Assembly: GCF_963678975.1 (NCBI RefSeq)
Contig: NC_089279.1
Location: forward strand, 33,795,297-33,859,296
Source of the DNA: Dysidea avara
Lineage: Eukaryota; Porifera; Demospongiae; Dictyoceratida; Dysideidae
Reading direction: 5' to 3'
DNA length: 64,000 nucleotides
Shown here: positions 46,911-59,649 of the stretch, in pieces
Numbering within the stretch: the first letter of the stretch is position 1
How the letters are laid out: every line of letters starts with the position of its first letter
Made by a program: the position numbers and the translations under genes
The notes under the pieces: generated by a model
What the model was told of the DNA's origin: nothing
Database searches by the model: none
The model's input: the letters and a program-made list of their open reading frames with translations, nothing else

Positions 46911-48500
46911 AGGCCCATGACCTCAAATTTCTGGTATTGTTGGGTCCTGCATTTGGCTACAATGTAAAACCATCTAAATCATGGCTGATTGTGAAAGCAG
47001 AACATCTAGATTTAGCTAAGAATCTTTTTGATGGATGTGGTGTGGGTATCACAGTGGAGGGTAAGCGTCACCTTGGTGCTGCTATAGGATCTCCTACCTT
47101 TGTCCAGCATTATGTGAATGAGAAGGTTGAGTATTGGGTGTCTTGTGTGCGGAAGTTAAGTGTGATTGCAAAGACTCAGCCTCATGCTGCTTATTGTGCT
47201 TTCATGCATGGTCTTATTAGTAAGTGGACATATTTTTTACGAACGCTGCCCAGAATTTCTGACTATCTTCAACCTCTTGAAACAACTATTTTTACAGAAT
47301 TTATTCCTGCTGTTACTGGAAAATTTGTCAGTGATTTAGAGCGAGAGTTGTTTTCTCTTCCAGCACGAATGGGAGGCCTGGGTCTGTGCAACCCTTCTGC
47401 TAATGCTAACTTTGAATTTGATTCTTCCATTCAAGTTACCTCATCTTTAACCAAGGAGATCATTGAACAACAGACTTGCTTTAGGATGTCAGTGGTTAGT
47501 TCCCAGCGTCAAGCTAAGGCTGATGTTATAGCTTTGAGACATCGGCAGCTGGTTTGTAAGCAATCGGAACTCACAACACAGTTGCCAGCTAGTTTACGTC
47601 GTATTGTTTCTTTATCTAGTGAGAAAGGTGCCTCATCATGGTTATCAGTGCTTCCTATTGAAGAACATGGTTTTGCACTCCATAAAGGCTGATTTAGGGA
47701 TGCACTGTGTCTACGATATGGTTGGTTGCCCAATGGTCTACCTGTTAAGTGTGTCTGTGGTCATGGCTTTACTGTTGATCATGCAATGAATTGTGCTACA
47801 GGTGGTTTCCCTACTCTACGTCATAATGAACTTAGGGACTTCACTGCTGCTGCTCTGTCTGAAGTATGTCATAATGTGGCCATTGAACCAGTGATGCAAC
47901 CCCTGTCTGGTGAGTCCTTTCGCTATGCCACAGCTAATGTGAAGGATGAGGCACATTTAGATGTAAGTGCACATGGTTTTTGGGGAAGTCGTCATCAGAA
48001 GGCTTTCTTTGATGTTAGAATTTTCAATCCAACTGTTCCCAGTTATCGAAACACAGCGGTTTCTTCCTTGTACAGAAGGTTTGAAAGAGATAAACAAAGG
48101 ATGTATGAACAGAGAATAAGAGATGTTGAAATGAGCTCATTCACTCCATTGGTTTTCTCCACTTTTGGAGGAATGGGTAGTGCAGCTACAGTTGCTTATA
48201 AGCGTCTAACTTCTATGCTATCTACTCAAAGGGGCCAATCTTACAGCATTGTTGTATCATGGATTAGATGTTCCACCAGCTTCTCTTTGCTCAGGTCAGT
48301 AGTGACCTGCTTGCGTGGAGCAAGGTCACACCGTGGCAGCCCTGTGATTATTGGAGCACTTGACCTTGCTATTTCGGAAGGCCAAGTGTTGCCATCTCAT
48401 TGTTATTTTTGAGTTTACAGTCTTTTTGTCCAGCACTTTTACCATCTGGTGCTGGGGGTGGTGGCAAGGGGTGCAGGCATCCCGGGAAAAAAATTTAATT
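46911..48500 (+). mobile_element. non-LTR-like reverse-transcriptase element, broken
   Basis: A fossil copy of a retroelement whose 5' part, including the polymerase core, is missing. What remains is the region after the polymerase (KPSKSWLIVK, HLGAAIGSPTFV, TQPHAAYCAFMHG, LPARMGGLGLCNP) and a C-terminal part. The C-terminal part (HLDVSAHGFWGSRHQKAFFD, VRIFNPTVPSYR, SFTPLVFSTFGG) looks like a PD-(D/E)XK nuclease-type domain. The 3' end has GGTGCTGGGGGTGGTGGCAA and an A-rich tail. A related copy at 61909-62160 has a 14-bp target duplication and an A-tail, which supports target-primed insertion. The copy carries a few breaks. Exact clade is unresolved. Confidence 0.75.
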
Positions 48501-48580
48501 AAAAAATCCACAGCACTATAGCTATATGGCTGCGCATGGATGAGGTCACTACTCTTTCATGCTCGTATATATATATACCC

Positions 48581-48961
48581 AGGGGCGGAGGAAGTAATTG
48601 ATATGAGGGGGGGCTGGGCTGACCCAGACTTATGGACTACTTTGTCTCTGGTTTGGTAAGGTGAGATGAAAAAAAAAAAAGTCGCAACCAACTGACAAAA
48701 GCTGCCCACCTCACCAGCTACGGATTTATAGCTGATAAACTACATAAAATCTTTACATAGCTCGCCACACATTGCTCTAACTAAGACTGTGACTGCTTTA
48801 TTAGAGTGACTGCTCTATTAGAGTATCTCAATCTTATCGCGGTTTTCAGCCCCACTCCAAGAAGGATAATTTCGGGCGTGATATCATTCTGAGGGGGGGC
48901 TAAGTCCCCCTCAGCAGACCGAGGGGGGGCTTCAGCCCCCTAGCCCCCCTTTCCGCCGCCT
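48581..48961. mobile_element. TIR-like element with G-rich ends
   Basis: Starts AGGGGCGGAGGAAGT and ends, inverted, AGGCGGCGGAAAGG. G/C-rich subterminal strings (CTCAGCAGACCGAGGGGGGG) are typical of some non-autonomous DNA elements. It contains an inverted copy of the TACTCTAATAG...CAGTCA motif at 48807. A target duplication is not clear. Confidence 0.55.
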
Positions 48962-50204
48962 ATATGTATATACCAACAGCATGCCATGCATGCATGCACA
49001 GATTGCACACAATCACCTTTGCTGCATGTTTCTTCCGATCGTTCGCAGTTAATAATGAGGCTATAGCTATGATGCAGCTTGTTGTCATCCAGAACTAGAA
49101 CAGTGCTTGTGCTCCATGGCAGACTTACCTGCAGGTATAGCTATAAAAGGCTGTCACAGCAATTTATGATCGTTCGTAGATATCGCCTCTTCCATCCTTT
49201 TCCGCCAGTTTCTAGCAACGCCACAATTGTACCTTTGCTACAGTAGCTAGCTACAGTGCTACACGCATAATTTCGCAGCTACAAAATCACATGTTGCTTG
49301 CTGGCAAAAGGAATAGAGGATAACACCCCCGGGTTGAGAGTCAACTGGGTGCATTCCACAAGCACTCATCATCTCTAGCACAACTACCTCACAGTGAATT
49401 GGTTAAGTCTACTTTATAGATGACTACAAGAGCAAGCTACCCTGACATAGTCACATAGGGAACTTTGCAGAAAGACATATAGGAAGAGCTGCATTTGTAG
49501 CAATTGTGAGGTAAGAAGATGTGGCATGATTCGCTATTAATTTGCTATCTGTCATTGCATGGCAGTGGGATCCGCCATCAACATCACCTAGCTACGTAAA
49601 GTTTCCAAAGGAAGTGACACAAGTAGTTACTGATGCTTTCAAAACTTGGACTGCTGATGATGTCTTGTAGATGAAAGTTCTGCTATAGTTCTTGGAAATG
49701 AGTATTTTGTGGTCTATTGAAGTTTGGCAGTGGAGAAACTTGTGATCATGGATGGATCTTGTGAAAGCTATGAATGACACTGTACCAGAAATAGTATACA
49801 TTAATTCAAGGTTTGCCACAGAAAAAAATTTCCATAGCAATATTTTATTGTAACAAAATTTTTACAGATGCTACCTATAAGAACTATATATAACTAGTGA
49901 TGAAACAGATTATGAGAAGAAAGCTGCACTCAACAGACAGAAGTAAAAGAGCAAATCTACATTAATTTTAGTAATGTAACATCCCTCAGAGAAAACGAAT
50001 CCTGAAGGTGTCAAGAACTTCATTTTGTGAACTGAAAATTATAGTTGCTGTACAAATGATGTGCTTTTTTTACTTATTAATAAAATACGTATTGTGGGTA
50101 GTAAATACAACACAGGAGCGAGACATTGCTAGCTATATTACTAGCGCAGTATAAAGCAGATGCACAATATAGAAAATGTTGATTTCAGCTACAGGATTTT
50201 TTAC
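48962..50204. other. gene-free region
   Basis: No gene, RNA or repeat is recognised with confidence. Confidence 0.4.
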
Positions 50205-50212
50205 ATCCTGTA

Positions 50213-50660
50213 TAGGGACCCGCCGATTATGCTCATAATTTTACCTGTTATGCTATGCTGCACTGCTCAAAAATTCACCTATTATGCTTAAATTAATGCT
50301 CAATATTTACCTATTATGCTCGATTATGCTCAATGTTCATGCCTTAGTTCATATGCTTTGCTATTAGTTTAACACTGTATAGAAAGAAAAAAATGAGTGG
50401 CTGGAACACAAATAATAAATTCTTGCTGCATTTAAGAGAAAAGATCGATATACTCTAATAGAACAGTCAGTTGTATGATTGTACTATTAGAGTTACTGAC
50501 TGCTCTATTAGAGTATATCGATCTTATTTTGCAATTGTCATTTTCCAGCAAGAATTTATACTATCGTACAAATATTTAACCTATTATGCTGGCATTATGC
50601 TCAATGCTTTTAGGTACCTATTATGCTCAAAATTATGCCAGCATAATCGGCGGGTCCCTA
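50213..50660. mobile_element. hAT-type MITE with 8-bp target duplication and inner foldback
   Basis: Terminal repeats TAGGGACCCGCCGATTATGC and its inverse, flanked by ATCCTGTA at 50205-50212 and 50661-50668. Subterminal parts repeat CCTATTATGCTCAA. The centre (about 50420-50555) is a second inverted repeat (AAATTCTTGCTG ... CAGCAAGAATTT) holding two facing copies of the TACTCTAATAGAACAGTCA motif. No coding sequence. Confidence 0.9.
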
Positions 50661-50981
50661 ATCCTGTATGCATTTCACAGTGTTAAAATGTACATTTCTC
50701 CACTGCCTCATTTCCAGCACCATTCTAGATGCAGTAAATCTTTCTCTATCCTCTGTATGAAACTTTACTGAAATCCACTAATTTTCTGAGTATGAAATGT
50801 TGCTGAAATGTCAAATTTCATGCACATTTTATACTCATTACCTACAAGCTGACATGGAACTTTTCGCCCAGTGATAGTTTTAACAAACTAATTCAATTTT
50901 TATTAAAATCAGAACAAAATGACACTTGCAGCCATTACAGTCATAAAATAGTACAAAGTGAAAACTAAAGAAAAGTAACTA

Positions 50982-53852
50982 CTAACATCTAATAGTGTGC
51001 AGTCTTGTTTGACATCCTCTACTTCCTCTGTTCTTGTTAATTTCTTCCTCTAGTGATTTAATCCTCTTCTTAACATCTTCAGTGTAACGGGGTAGCCATA
51101 GCTCTTCTAATGTGTCATTGTGCTGGAGGGATTGTACTAGACGTTGAGCAGCTTCTCCACTGATCTGGTTGCCCCTCATCACCAGCACAACTAGTGATGT
51201 GTTGTTGCTGATTGTAGTGGCGATGACATTGCAAGCTTCATCAGTGATGGGATTGTCATCAATGTAGAGCTCCTTCAGTTTGTTCCCCTTTGCTAGTGTA
51301 GTGAAGAGGGTAATAGCTGATGGTAATGATAAGCTGGTACTACTCATGTACAGTTTCACTAGCCTAGAGGAGGGATGGGTCAACATGTTGTAGAGAGCAG
51401 GGTCCTCTCCGATGGTGTGGTTACTACTAATCCTCAACTCTTCCGCTCTACAGTGGATGGTGAGGTCACTAATGGAGGAAGAGGAAGATCTAGTGAGGTT
51501 ATTGCACGTCAAGTTAAGGAATGCAACTGTGACATCATGTGACATCAGATTGCGGTGAAGGACATGAAAACCACTATCGTGGATATGGCAGGAGAACAAG
51601 TTAAGCTTCTTCCACTCCTTGTAAGGTGTGCAGGTAAGGAAGAGTGTAACACACTCAACATCATAAATGGTTAGGCTAGTCCTCTCAAGTTTGATTACTT
51701 TATCATTGAAAGTTTTTCCTTGTTGTATAGAAGTATAAAAGGCTTTGTCATTGGCCTCATAGAAGCAGCGGAATAGTCGAAGACACTTCAGTTGATCCTT
51801 CAAGTATGTTTCAGTGATAGCGATCGTGTTGTCCCCGCCAGAGAGAAATTGTTTAAAAGCAGATCGCTGTCCCTTGGTAAGCAAGGTGTACATTGCAAAC
51901 ATGTTGGAATGAATATCGCTCCAGAATTTCGCTTTGAGCACTCGCAGCTCTTCGTCTGGTGGAAGCTGAGTGATATGGTAAGAGGACAAAAACTCCTGAA
52001 TAGAAAAGTGGACAAAGTTGAATGTCATCATTTTCCCAGCCAGCCCAAAGTGCTCAACAGCCTGCAGTAGCCCAAATCCGTTTAGGCCTCCTTTGATAGC
52101 TTCAATGCCTGGACAAGCTGCTCTCATCTCCTCCAAAGTAAAGATTAGCTTGTTGTTATTAAGACCCTCAAGTGATAGTTTTGATAACTGCTGAAGTATT
52201 GTACTATAGGGCTCGGGGAGTTTGGCTAGATCAGTGATGGTGTTATCAAGAGGTTGACTAGACTTGGCAAGATGTCGACAGATGGTAAGACAGATGAAGT
52301 AATTGTAGAGCTGTGTAGAACTGCTGGGAAGGGGAATTCCTTTTTTGTGCAGGTAAATCAAGATTGCCATGTTGAAGGGGATGAAACACAGGCCATTGAT
52401 AGTCAGATTACCTTCAAGATATTCGGTGAGCTCTTTGACTGCATGTGGCTGTCCCTTCAGAGACTGTTCAATGTATAGCTTTCGCTCATCTTCAGCAAAG
52501 CCCAAGATGTCAACTCTGATGGTTGCATCTTCTCGTAGTCCCACCGAGGCATGTGGACGAGACGACACTACCAAGCCACAATGAGGTATCACCTGACGTT
52601 CCAGTATATCAGCAACTAAACTATCTTCCTGTAAGTTAACTGGGAATTCATCGTATCCGTCAAAAAGGAGAACAATGTCTTTGCCACCATTCTTAAAGAG
52701 GTAATCACTAGATGCCGTGGCAATTTCTGTAGCTTTCCTGTCTCTTTTGCAGAACAACTTAAGAAGGTCATCAACAAGTGACACCTGCTGCACAGCTGGA
52801 CTACGCAACTGGAGGAGGAGAACTAACTTAAACTTTTGTAAACACTTTCCTGTTGCCCAGTTGTATGCAATTTCTTGCATTAGTGAAGACTTCCCAATGC
52901 CAGGCAAACCCTCAACTAAAATGAAATGCGCATCATCACTCTCTTGTAGTGGAGCTAAGATATCAACTAGCTGTTTAGTTGTCTTACTGTTATCAAGTGC
53001 TTCTCTCAGTGATTGATGGCTATCTTGTGGGTAATGCTTGGGATGAACACCGCCTAATTGGACTGATTCAGCCAACTGAAGTGCAGCTGCTTGTTCGACA
53101 GTATGTTCGCCTTGATAGTGAATTAGTAAAACTGGTATAAAGTCCTTCGGTCGGTTTGGTGGCCAAGCATCTTTGTCAACAGCAAACCTTTTTTGTATAC
53201 TAAGTTGCTTCACCCTGTCGGACAATATGGAGACTCCTATTAACAACACATAAAATTGAGCACACAATAATGTGTCCACTCTACCTTGATCAGTGACCGT
53301 TGACTTGTTCATGTCAGGTTTGGAGGTCACTATAGTTAGTGAAGACAACACAATAGCAATAATTGTTTACCTACATACACATGCTATACACACAATATAG
53401 CTAGTCACCTTTATCAGGAGCTTGATCACTGGACACTGCAGGTGACTCGATAACTTTAAACAACTTCTCCCAACTAGCAGAGGGGTCCACTTCAAGCCAC
53501 TCCTCCAACACAGCATCACAACAAGGCTCAGCCTTATCATGATTGTCATATTTTATGATGTCAAGTCTTCCTTTGGGTAGACCCAGTAGTGTTCCTATCA
53601 CACTCCAACGAATAGCATAATTTGGAGTAATGTGGTTATGAAGATCCTTCAGTAGTGGAGTACTGGTAGCTGTAGTATGTGTACTCCGTATACTACACTG
53701 TAATGTATCCGGATATTAGTATACTTACCCTTCTCAGGTGTTATAAACTGGTTTAGTCCTTCATGGTAACTTCTATCCATGTCTATCACTTGTACACGTA
53801 GTAACTGACTAACAACTAAATTGTCAAAGGAACAACTTTCTACAGTCACGCC
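50982..53852 (-). CDS. NLR-type receptor: death domain, NACHT, LRR (5' end not found)
   Basis: Cytoplasmic innate-immune-type receptor, at least 894 residues. Pieces in order are 53729-53852, 53409-53669 (death domain), 53285-53329 and 50982-53236. Introns of 59, 79 and 48 bp have GT...AG ends and matching phases. The death domain includes WSVIGTLLGLPKGRLDII and VLEEWLEVDPSASWEKL. The NACHT ATPase has Walker A GLPGIGKSS and Walker B IVLLFDGYDEFP, followed by VVSSRPHASVG. C-terminal leucine-rich repeats include LKELYIDDNPITDEA and LVVLVMRGNQISGEAA. By family knowledge such proteins oligomerise on ligand sensing and signal through the death domain. The 48-bp intron is also open in frame, so a 16-residue retained form is possible. 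The first exon and start codon were not identified. Confidence 0.88.
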
Positions 53853-54929
53853 CTGTAAACAATAAAACAGTATATTTCCGTTCGCGCGTCGTCCTCCTAG
53901 CCCTGCGCGCTGTGGCGAGACTACTCCATCCATCCATGTTGTGACAGAAACTACTGAAAGGTTCCGTGATCCTGTTTATAATCGGTAAGTGGTAAAATTG
54001 ATACTGAGTTTTGTCACTACAAGGGTTCAAAGTACTATAAAGACTGCAAGGACAGCTAGGACCTCTGAGTCGGGTGGACCGGGTGTTAGTCTCGCCCCCA
54101 GCCCACAAGGGTGGTCTGGCGACACGCAATAGAAACGCATGGCTGTAAAACAAAGCCGTACAACAGGTAGGGTAGGGTATAATGTACAGACCAGACCCAC
54201 AGTATAATCTACGGACCAGACCTGCGTCATTATTAGGTTACCATTATTCCATGGAACGGAATGGCATATTCCGTGGCATTATTCTCCGGAACGGAACAGA
54301 GCAGACACACGTTCCCCCCCAGCGCATCAACTATAGTATTTCTTGGTGGCCATGGACGTCCTGGAACGGCTAGATCTATAAGGGAAGTTCTATAGACTAC
54401 ATTCAACTCTAAATCTATAGCTATCATGTCTGCAAAGCTATAGCATAAAAACTAGTAGTCGCAGTATTATGTCTGTTTTATTACAGTACTAATAAACTTA
54501 AAGGTTGTCTCTCAACTTGGACCAGTCCCCAAGTCTCAACTATGTATGTAGCTATACAGTATGTCTAATTTAACCTTGCTACATAGGTTGATGCCACAGT
54601 GAAAACTTGAAAATTCTTACAGGAAGCAAGAATACACAGTTGAACAGCAAAAATTGAATACAACTATGTTGATAACACCAACATCATCGAGTAAAATAAG
54701 TGACAAAGTATTAGCATATACAGTAAATTAACACAATTAAATTAAAAGCAGTACAGCAAATAAATGGTACAACGATAGACTACACTGTAACACTTACTAA
54801 ACACTAATTAGTTTCAACACAGTTTTGACAACTCCAGCGTACATTCTTTGTCTAAGGTGCTTCAACAGAAACTGGAGAAATGCATACATCCCCATGGTAC
54901 CATTCTGAACACTCCAAACAGCATATCAT
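53853..54929. other. upstream region of the NLR gene
   Basis: It should contain the missing first exon and promoter; neither could be placed. The GC-richer part at 53880-54130 is a candidate. Near 54238-54280 a short imperfect palindrome (TTCCATGGAACGGAATGGC, ATATTCCGTGG) is present. Confidence 0.4.
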
Positions 54930-55560
54930 TGGAGGTCAACGTGGCATGCCAGGCATCCAGTAAGCCTTTGCATGTTCAGTTTATTTTCAGATTTTTCTTC
55001 TTTTGCCTCTGATTGGTAACATAGAAAAACATTGTTGTTCAATACAAGATGAGAGATGGCTACACATCTTATAGGGTAGCCAAATACTAATGTGCCAGGG
55101 TTTTCACCTAAACACAGGAGCACTGCATATGCAATGCTGAACAAACCACAATCATTACATCCAGTCTGTTTATGAACATCTACAAAGTTAAAGGTAAATT
55201 CTGATTTTGTTGGTGTGCAGTAAACAGGCCACTTGCATTAGTTGTGATAAGAAAACATACTATCAAAAACCAACGCATCTTTTCTGGTTGAGTTACTAAT
55301 TGTCACCCAGTGATTTCTGTTGCTGTCATGTATAACTTGAGTGAAAGCACTTTCAACAATCAAATAACTCAATAGCCAACATCTTGAAATTTTGTTTGAA
55401 CTACTTGTTCATATTATATTGGTTAGCATTGATAATTGCAACATTAATCCAATCACCCGACAATACCACAGTTTTGTCCACATCCACGAAGTGTAATTCA
55501 TCAATCCAGGAATGGGTGTCTTCATCTTTGGACGATTCGCTGTATGTATCAGCAGTCTTT
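54930..55560 (-). pseudogene. decayed Ulp1/C48-like cysteine peptidase fragment
   Basis: Minus-strand stretches spell the family's landmarks in order. GDWINVAIINANQYNM resembles the substrate-binding start, HDSNRNHWVTISNS carries the catalytic-type histidine, a VFDS acidic position follows, and KQTGCNDCGLFSIAYAVLLC carries the DCG cysteine. The pieces do not share one frame and several breaks are evident. Such peptidases occur both in hosts and in several transposon classes, so the origin is open. Confidence 0.6.
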
Positions 55561-55569
55561 CATTTTGTA

Positions 55570-56984
55570 GGAGGATGCTGCTTCTTTTCACTGAGTCGTA
55601 TACTTTGAACAAGTTTTTGGAAGCTTCATTGACAGGTTGACTCGATGGAGAGCTGTCCAAAAGGAGTGATCCACTGTGTGATGAGCCTTCCTCACTGCAC
55701 ACTAGATGATCTGCATGTTGGAGCAAACATATTAACTGTTAACATAATGATATTAACTTCCAAACAAGTAAGGAAATATTAATCCTTTTTTTCCTGCTAA
55801 AAAATAAAAAATGTATGGTTATTGTTAGTAGCAGAGCCCATATTAAATTAGCTCTAAATAGAGTAGAAACCTGGTCAGCATGTTCTATATAATTTCATTG
55901 GTGTGAACCAAGCAGTCAAAGAAAAGTATTGAGAGAGAAAGTGGCAAAATGAGTGCTACCATTAGATGTTTGTATATCACCACCACAATGTGACACTGCA
56001 GTGCATCAAAAAGCTACTATCTATGCTATTCTTGTCCAGAAAGTAAGAAATGACATTTTGTTGTTGGTCTTGCCATTTTTTTTCTATCTAGTAAACAACT
56101 ATATACAGGCTACCAACACTTCAGTAACTCCACCACAGGCTTAGCAAACCCATTCAGACATCAAAGAAAGAGATTTGATAACATTTTAGCTTAACTAGTT
56201 TCAGCCATTAAAATTATCACCACTAGTGTTCATTTTGCTCAATTGATGGTAAATCCATTCTCAAGTTGCATTAGAAGGAGGCTCAAGGAGCCTGTGAAGC
56301 CTGATCTTTACAAAGTTGTTGCATTTAAGAAGATTATAAATTGTAGCTAGGTTTGGAGCAGTCAGGCTGTTCCGCTGAGAGACAACATGTCAAACAAACA
56401 CACACTCACCTCTTTTACTGATTCTTGTCCACTCACATAAGTTTTCAAATTTTGTGTTAGGGCCATACACATTGCAACATACAGCAGTACTAAATTTCTC
56501 TTTCATAAATCAAGTCAAAAGTTCAGTTTTCAACTGAGTGGCCTTTGTTTATAAAAACGGCTCTGAATCTCTCATCAAAATCACGGAGATCTGCTATAGT
56601 ACCTAAAATGTAACTCTCAGTCCTTCTTAGCTCTGGTCTACCACACTGGTTCTGCCGTCCAGGTTGTTTTCCACTCTGGTTCTGTCATCCAGGTCATCTT
56701 TCACTCTGGTTCTGCCATCAGAATTGCCTTCCATTCTGGTTCTTTCTGCTATAAGCACTTTCTATAACTACAGCAAAGACTGAATTCACCACAAAAGGAC
56801 TTCTTTGCATTCGTCACCAACTCACCTTCTTCATCTTGTGTTCCCTCGTGTTGTCACCTCTGATGACAGTTGCAGGTTACGTGATAAAATTGGGAATGTC
56901 TATTTTACGGACCGGACCGGACCGTCGGTCTGGAAGTTCCTGTTTAGGCTACTACAATGAGATAACTTGTTATTATGATTATGA
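55570..56984. other. gene-free region with a short minisatellite
   Basis: At 56637-56755 about four imperfect ~30-bp repeats contain CACTCTGGTTCTGCCATC. No gene is seen. TTTTACGGACCGGACCGGAC at 56912 resembles TTTTACGGACCAGACTAG at 57920. Confidence 0.45.
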
Positions 56985-57215
56985 TTATGATTAGATACTG
57001 GAAAGACAGCACTCAGTGCTGGTTACATCCAGGAGGGGGGGGGACCCTCAAAACAAAAAGGGACAACAAATCTAGTCCAAAAATACAATTATTAAACTGT
57101 TCTAGTGACTCTGTATCGATGATGTGATTAGGGAGGTTATTCCATTGCTTGATAGTTCCTGGAAAGTAACTCTGTTGGTAAGCAAGTGTTCTAGTTGTTT
57201 CTCATCAACCGCCCG
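56985..57215 (-). mobile_element. 5'-truncated LINE, ORF2 C-terminus
   Basis: The minus strand codes TRTLAYQQSYFPGTIKQW, then NNLPNHIIDTESLEQFN, and a stop. This is the usual (F/Y)FPRTI..WN.LP ending of a LINE polymerase. It ends with a short (AATCAT)n tail at about 56975-56998. Confidence 0.75.
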
Positions 57216-59640
57216 CATCAAATCTTGTGTACATGTGAACTCATTATTGCAGATTCAGACATTACTCGTGAGTTTTTTCACTACTGTGCTGGTTCCAATG
57301 CTTTCTAGAGCATCAGCAACCACTGAGGCACCATCAGTGAGTGCTATATGAGAATATTAGCATTAGTACCGTGACCTACCCTATGTCTACGAATGGGTTA
57401 TCATCTCTAAGAGTCATAGTAGCTCTAGTGTTTCTTTTGTTACAAGCCTGCAGCAGCCCCTCCCCTAATAGACTAATCAGCCTGCAGATGCTAACTAACA
57501 CGCGGAATCGGCAGCTTCTGCTTGCTGCTGCTGCTGCTGCTGCTGAAGATATACCACCCTAAGACTGCATGGTGAAGGTACTAACTACTGTGGAGTTCTC
57601 GTAAAGGACTCTCTGATTTAGAAAGCCTTGTTATTACTGTGGTGAAGAAGCTGAAGTATATTTGAATTCTGAACTGCACGCCAAACACCTAAAATTCTAA
57701 AATAAAAAGGTAGACCATTATTATTGGTTTTGTCATAGATTCTCTAGTGTAGCTATAGTAGTAGCCTAGCTACATTAAACTTCTGCAATTTATAAGACTT
57801 AAAAAATAATGAGATAACCCTCCCGCCCGCATGTGTGATTCTATGAGAAGCTGATGAGAAACAAGTAATCTCATTGTAGTGGCCTTAGCAAGCCAAATGT
57901 TTAATACGTTCAAGTTTATTTTACGGACCAGACTAGAAATAATCTGTGTGCCAGCCCACGAGCATTTTGCCAGCTCTGTCGTGCCCGGATGATTGTAGCT
58001 TCACATTGGTCCGAAAAAAAAAAAAAGCTTCACATTGGTCTGGTCACTCCGAGGGTCCGACACTCTTGAAATCTCATACGCTTCGTCAGAAATCACATTT
58101 GAAATCATGAAATCACACACTCAAAAGAAATCAGAAATCACACTTTTTGAAAACGAAAATCGTAAAACTCCGTACATTTCCGTAAATTACGAACGCATTG
58201 AATTACGCGATATTATTAATTGGAACATAACAGAAGTGATTTAAGGCCCAAATCACTTGATCTGGCACTGGTTCGGCTGCCAATCTCTAGAATTTTACAG
58301 CCCAAGCTGAGTCCACTAATGGTCAAAAGCTTCCATCACTGGAGCCATAGTGCCTCTAAAATCTATGCTGGAGCCACACGAGTGATCTGAGAATCCATCT
58401 CGGAATCTTATTCAGTTTTAACTAGCAATTTAGGCTCTACTCGCAGCCACAAGTGACGGTACATCATAGTGACTGCATGGGTTAATGATGAAACGGGTAA
58501 ACCATGTAGAAGGGCTGCAAACTATAAGCACACTTTTGCAAAGAAAGTATAGGTCCCAGCGTTAGCTTCAGGACAAATAATTATGCAGCTTGTCTAGAAA
58601 ATATGTATGTCAGTACTGGTTAGTAACTAGCTACTAGGTGTAACTTTTCAAAGATTAGCTCACATAATATGATTCTGCTTGTTCAGCTGACCCACTAAAC
58701 ATCTTTACATAACTCGCAAGCAAACATTTCATATAAAACAATCCTGGAATACACAATGAAGACCATGGATGTATCCAGATCAGTTGACTGTGTACTTAGG
58801 TGTTTCCTGCCACTGTGGTTGTTAGTCAATATGAAATGAGATCAGGGTTGTTAACAGAGAGCCATTCCAGTTTTCAATACCATTGTGAAGGAAGGGGTGT
58901 GCACGTTACTGATGTTAGCAGAGATATTGTTTATGTCAACTTTCAGGTGTGATTTAATCTATTGTGTATTATAAAACTGGTAGGTAATACATACAAGTAG
59001 CTATCTTTCTGCATATAGCTAAGTCAGCTTCATGCAGATTAAATACATCACATATTGATCAGATAAGGTTTATAAGTTCTGCTAAATTTTGCAGGTATGT
59101 TCATTGCTGGCAATGCATCATACTGGTTTGCATTATATTATCTGAAGAACTGATAATGCAGGATGCATTGGAGCTAACAGTGTATAGCACACAAATTTTA
59201 CGGAGAACAATTACCTAATCAGTGACTTTATGGAAATGCAATGCCAAAATGGTCCTCAGACACTATGCTCTTTGCTCGGAGGACATTATAGATTTTGTTT
59301 AGGTTTTATAATGTAGTTAAGTAGGTGTAGCTTGTAAGTAGTTTAGTTTATTGTAATTAGTGTGGTAGTTTGTAATTTGCTAGTCTTTGTATTCTTTTGT
59401 GCTTAACTTTTCTGTGTACTTGTTTGTTATCTATTTTTGTAAATAATTTTACACCTTTTTCATTACCTAATCATTACTGATTGAGTCCAAGTCTATACCT
59501 ACCAAAGATACTGTTTTAAATTCATCATAACTCAGTGATAAAAGTGTAACTGAAATCATGTGGACCCACTGATGACACGCAACCATGTAATAGTAACCAA
59601 TTCCAATATACTTAATTAATCACATGTATCACCATCAGCT
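57216..59640. other. gene-free region
   Basis: A (CTG)n tract lies at 57521-57545. At 58060-58140 short GAAATCAC-type repeats occur. At 59405-59455, GTGTACTTGTTTGTTA followed by TTTTTGTAAAT matches 44644-44690. No gene is recognised. Confidence 0.4.
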
Positions 59641-59649
59641 ACTTTTATT

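Noticed and set aside
51792-53016. Several plus-strand frames across the NLR gene
   Set aside because: Shadows of the long minus-strand NACHT/LRR coding sequence.
57124-57562. Two plus-strand frames of ~75 codons
   Set aside because: One is antisense to a LINE tail and the other contains a (CTG)n tract; neither shows a domain.
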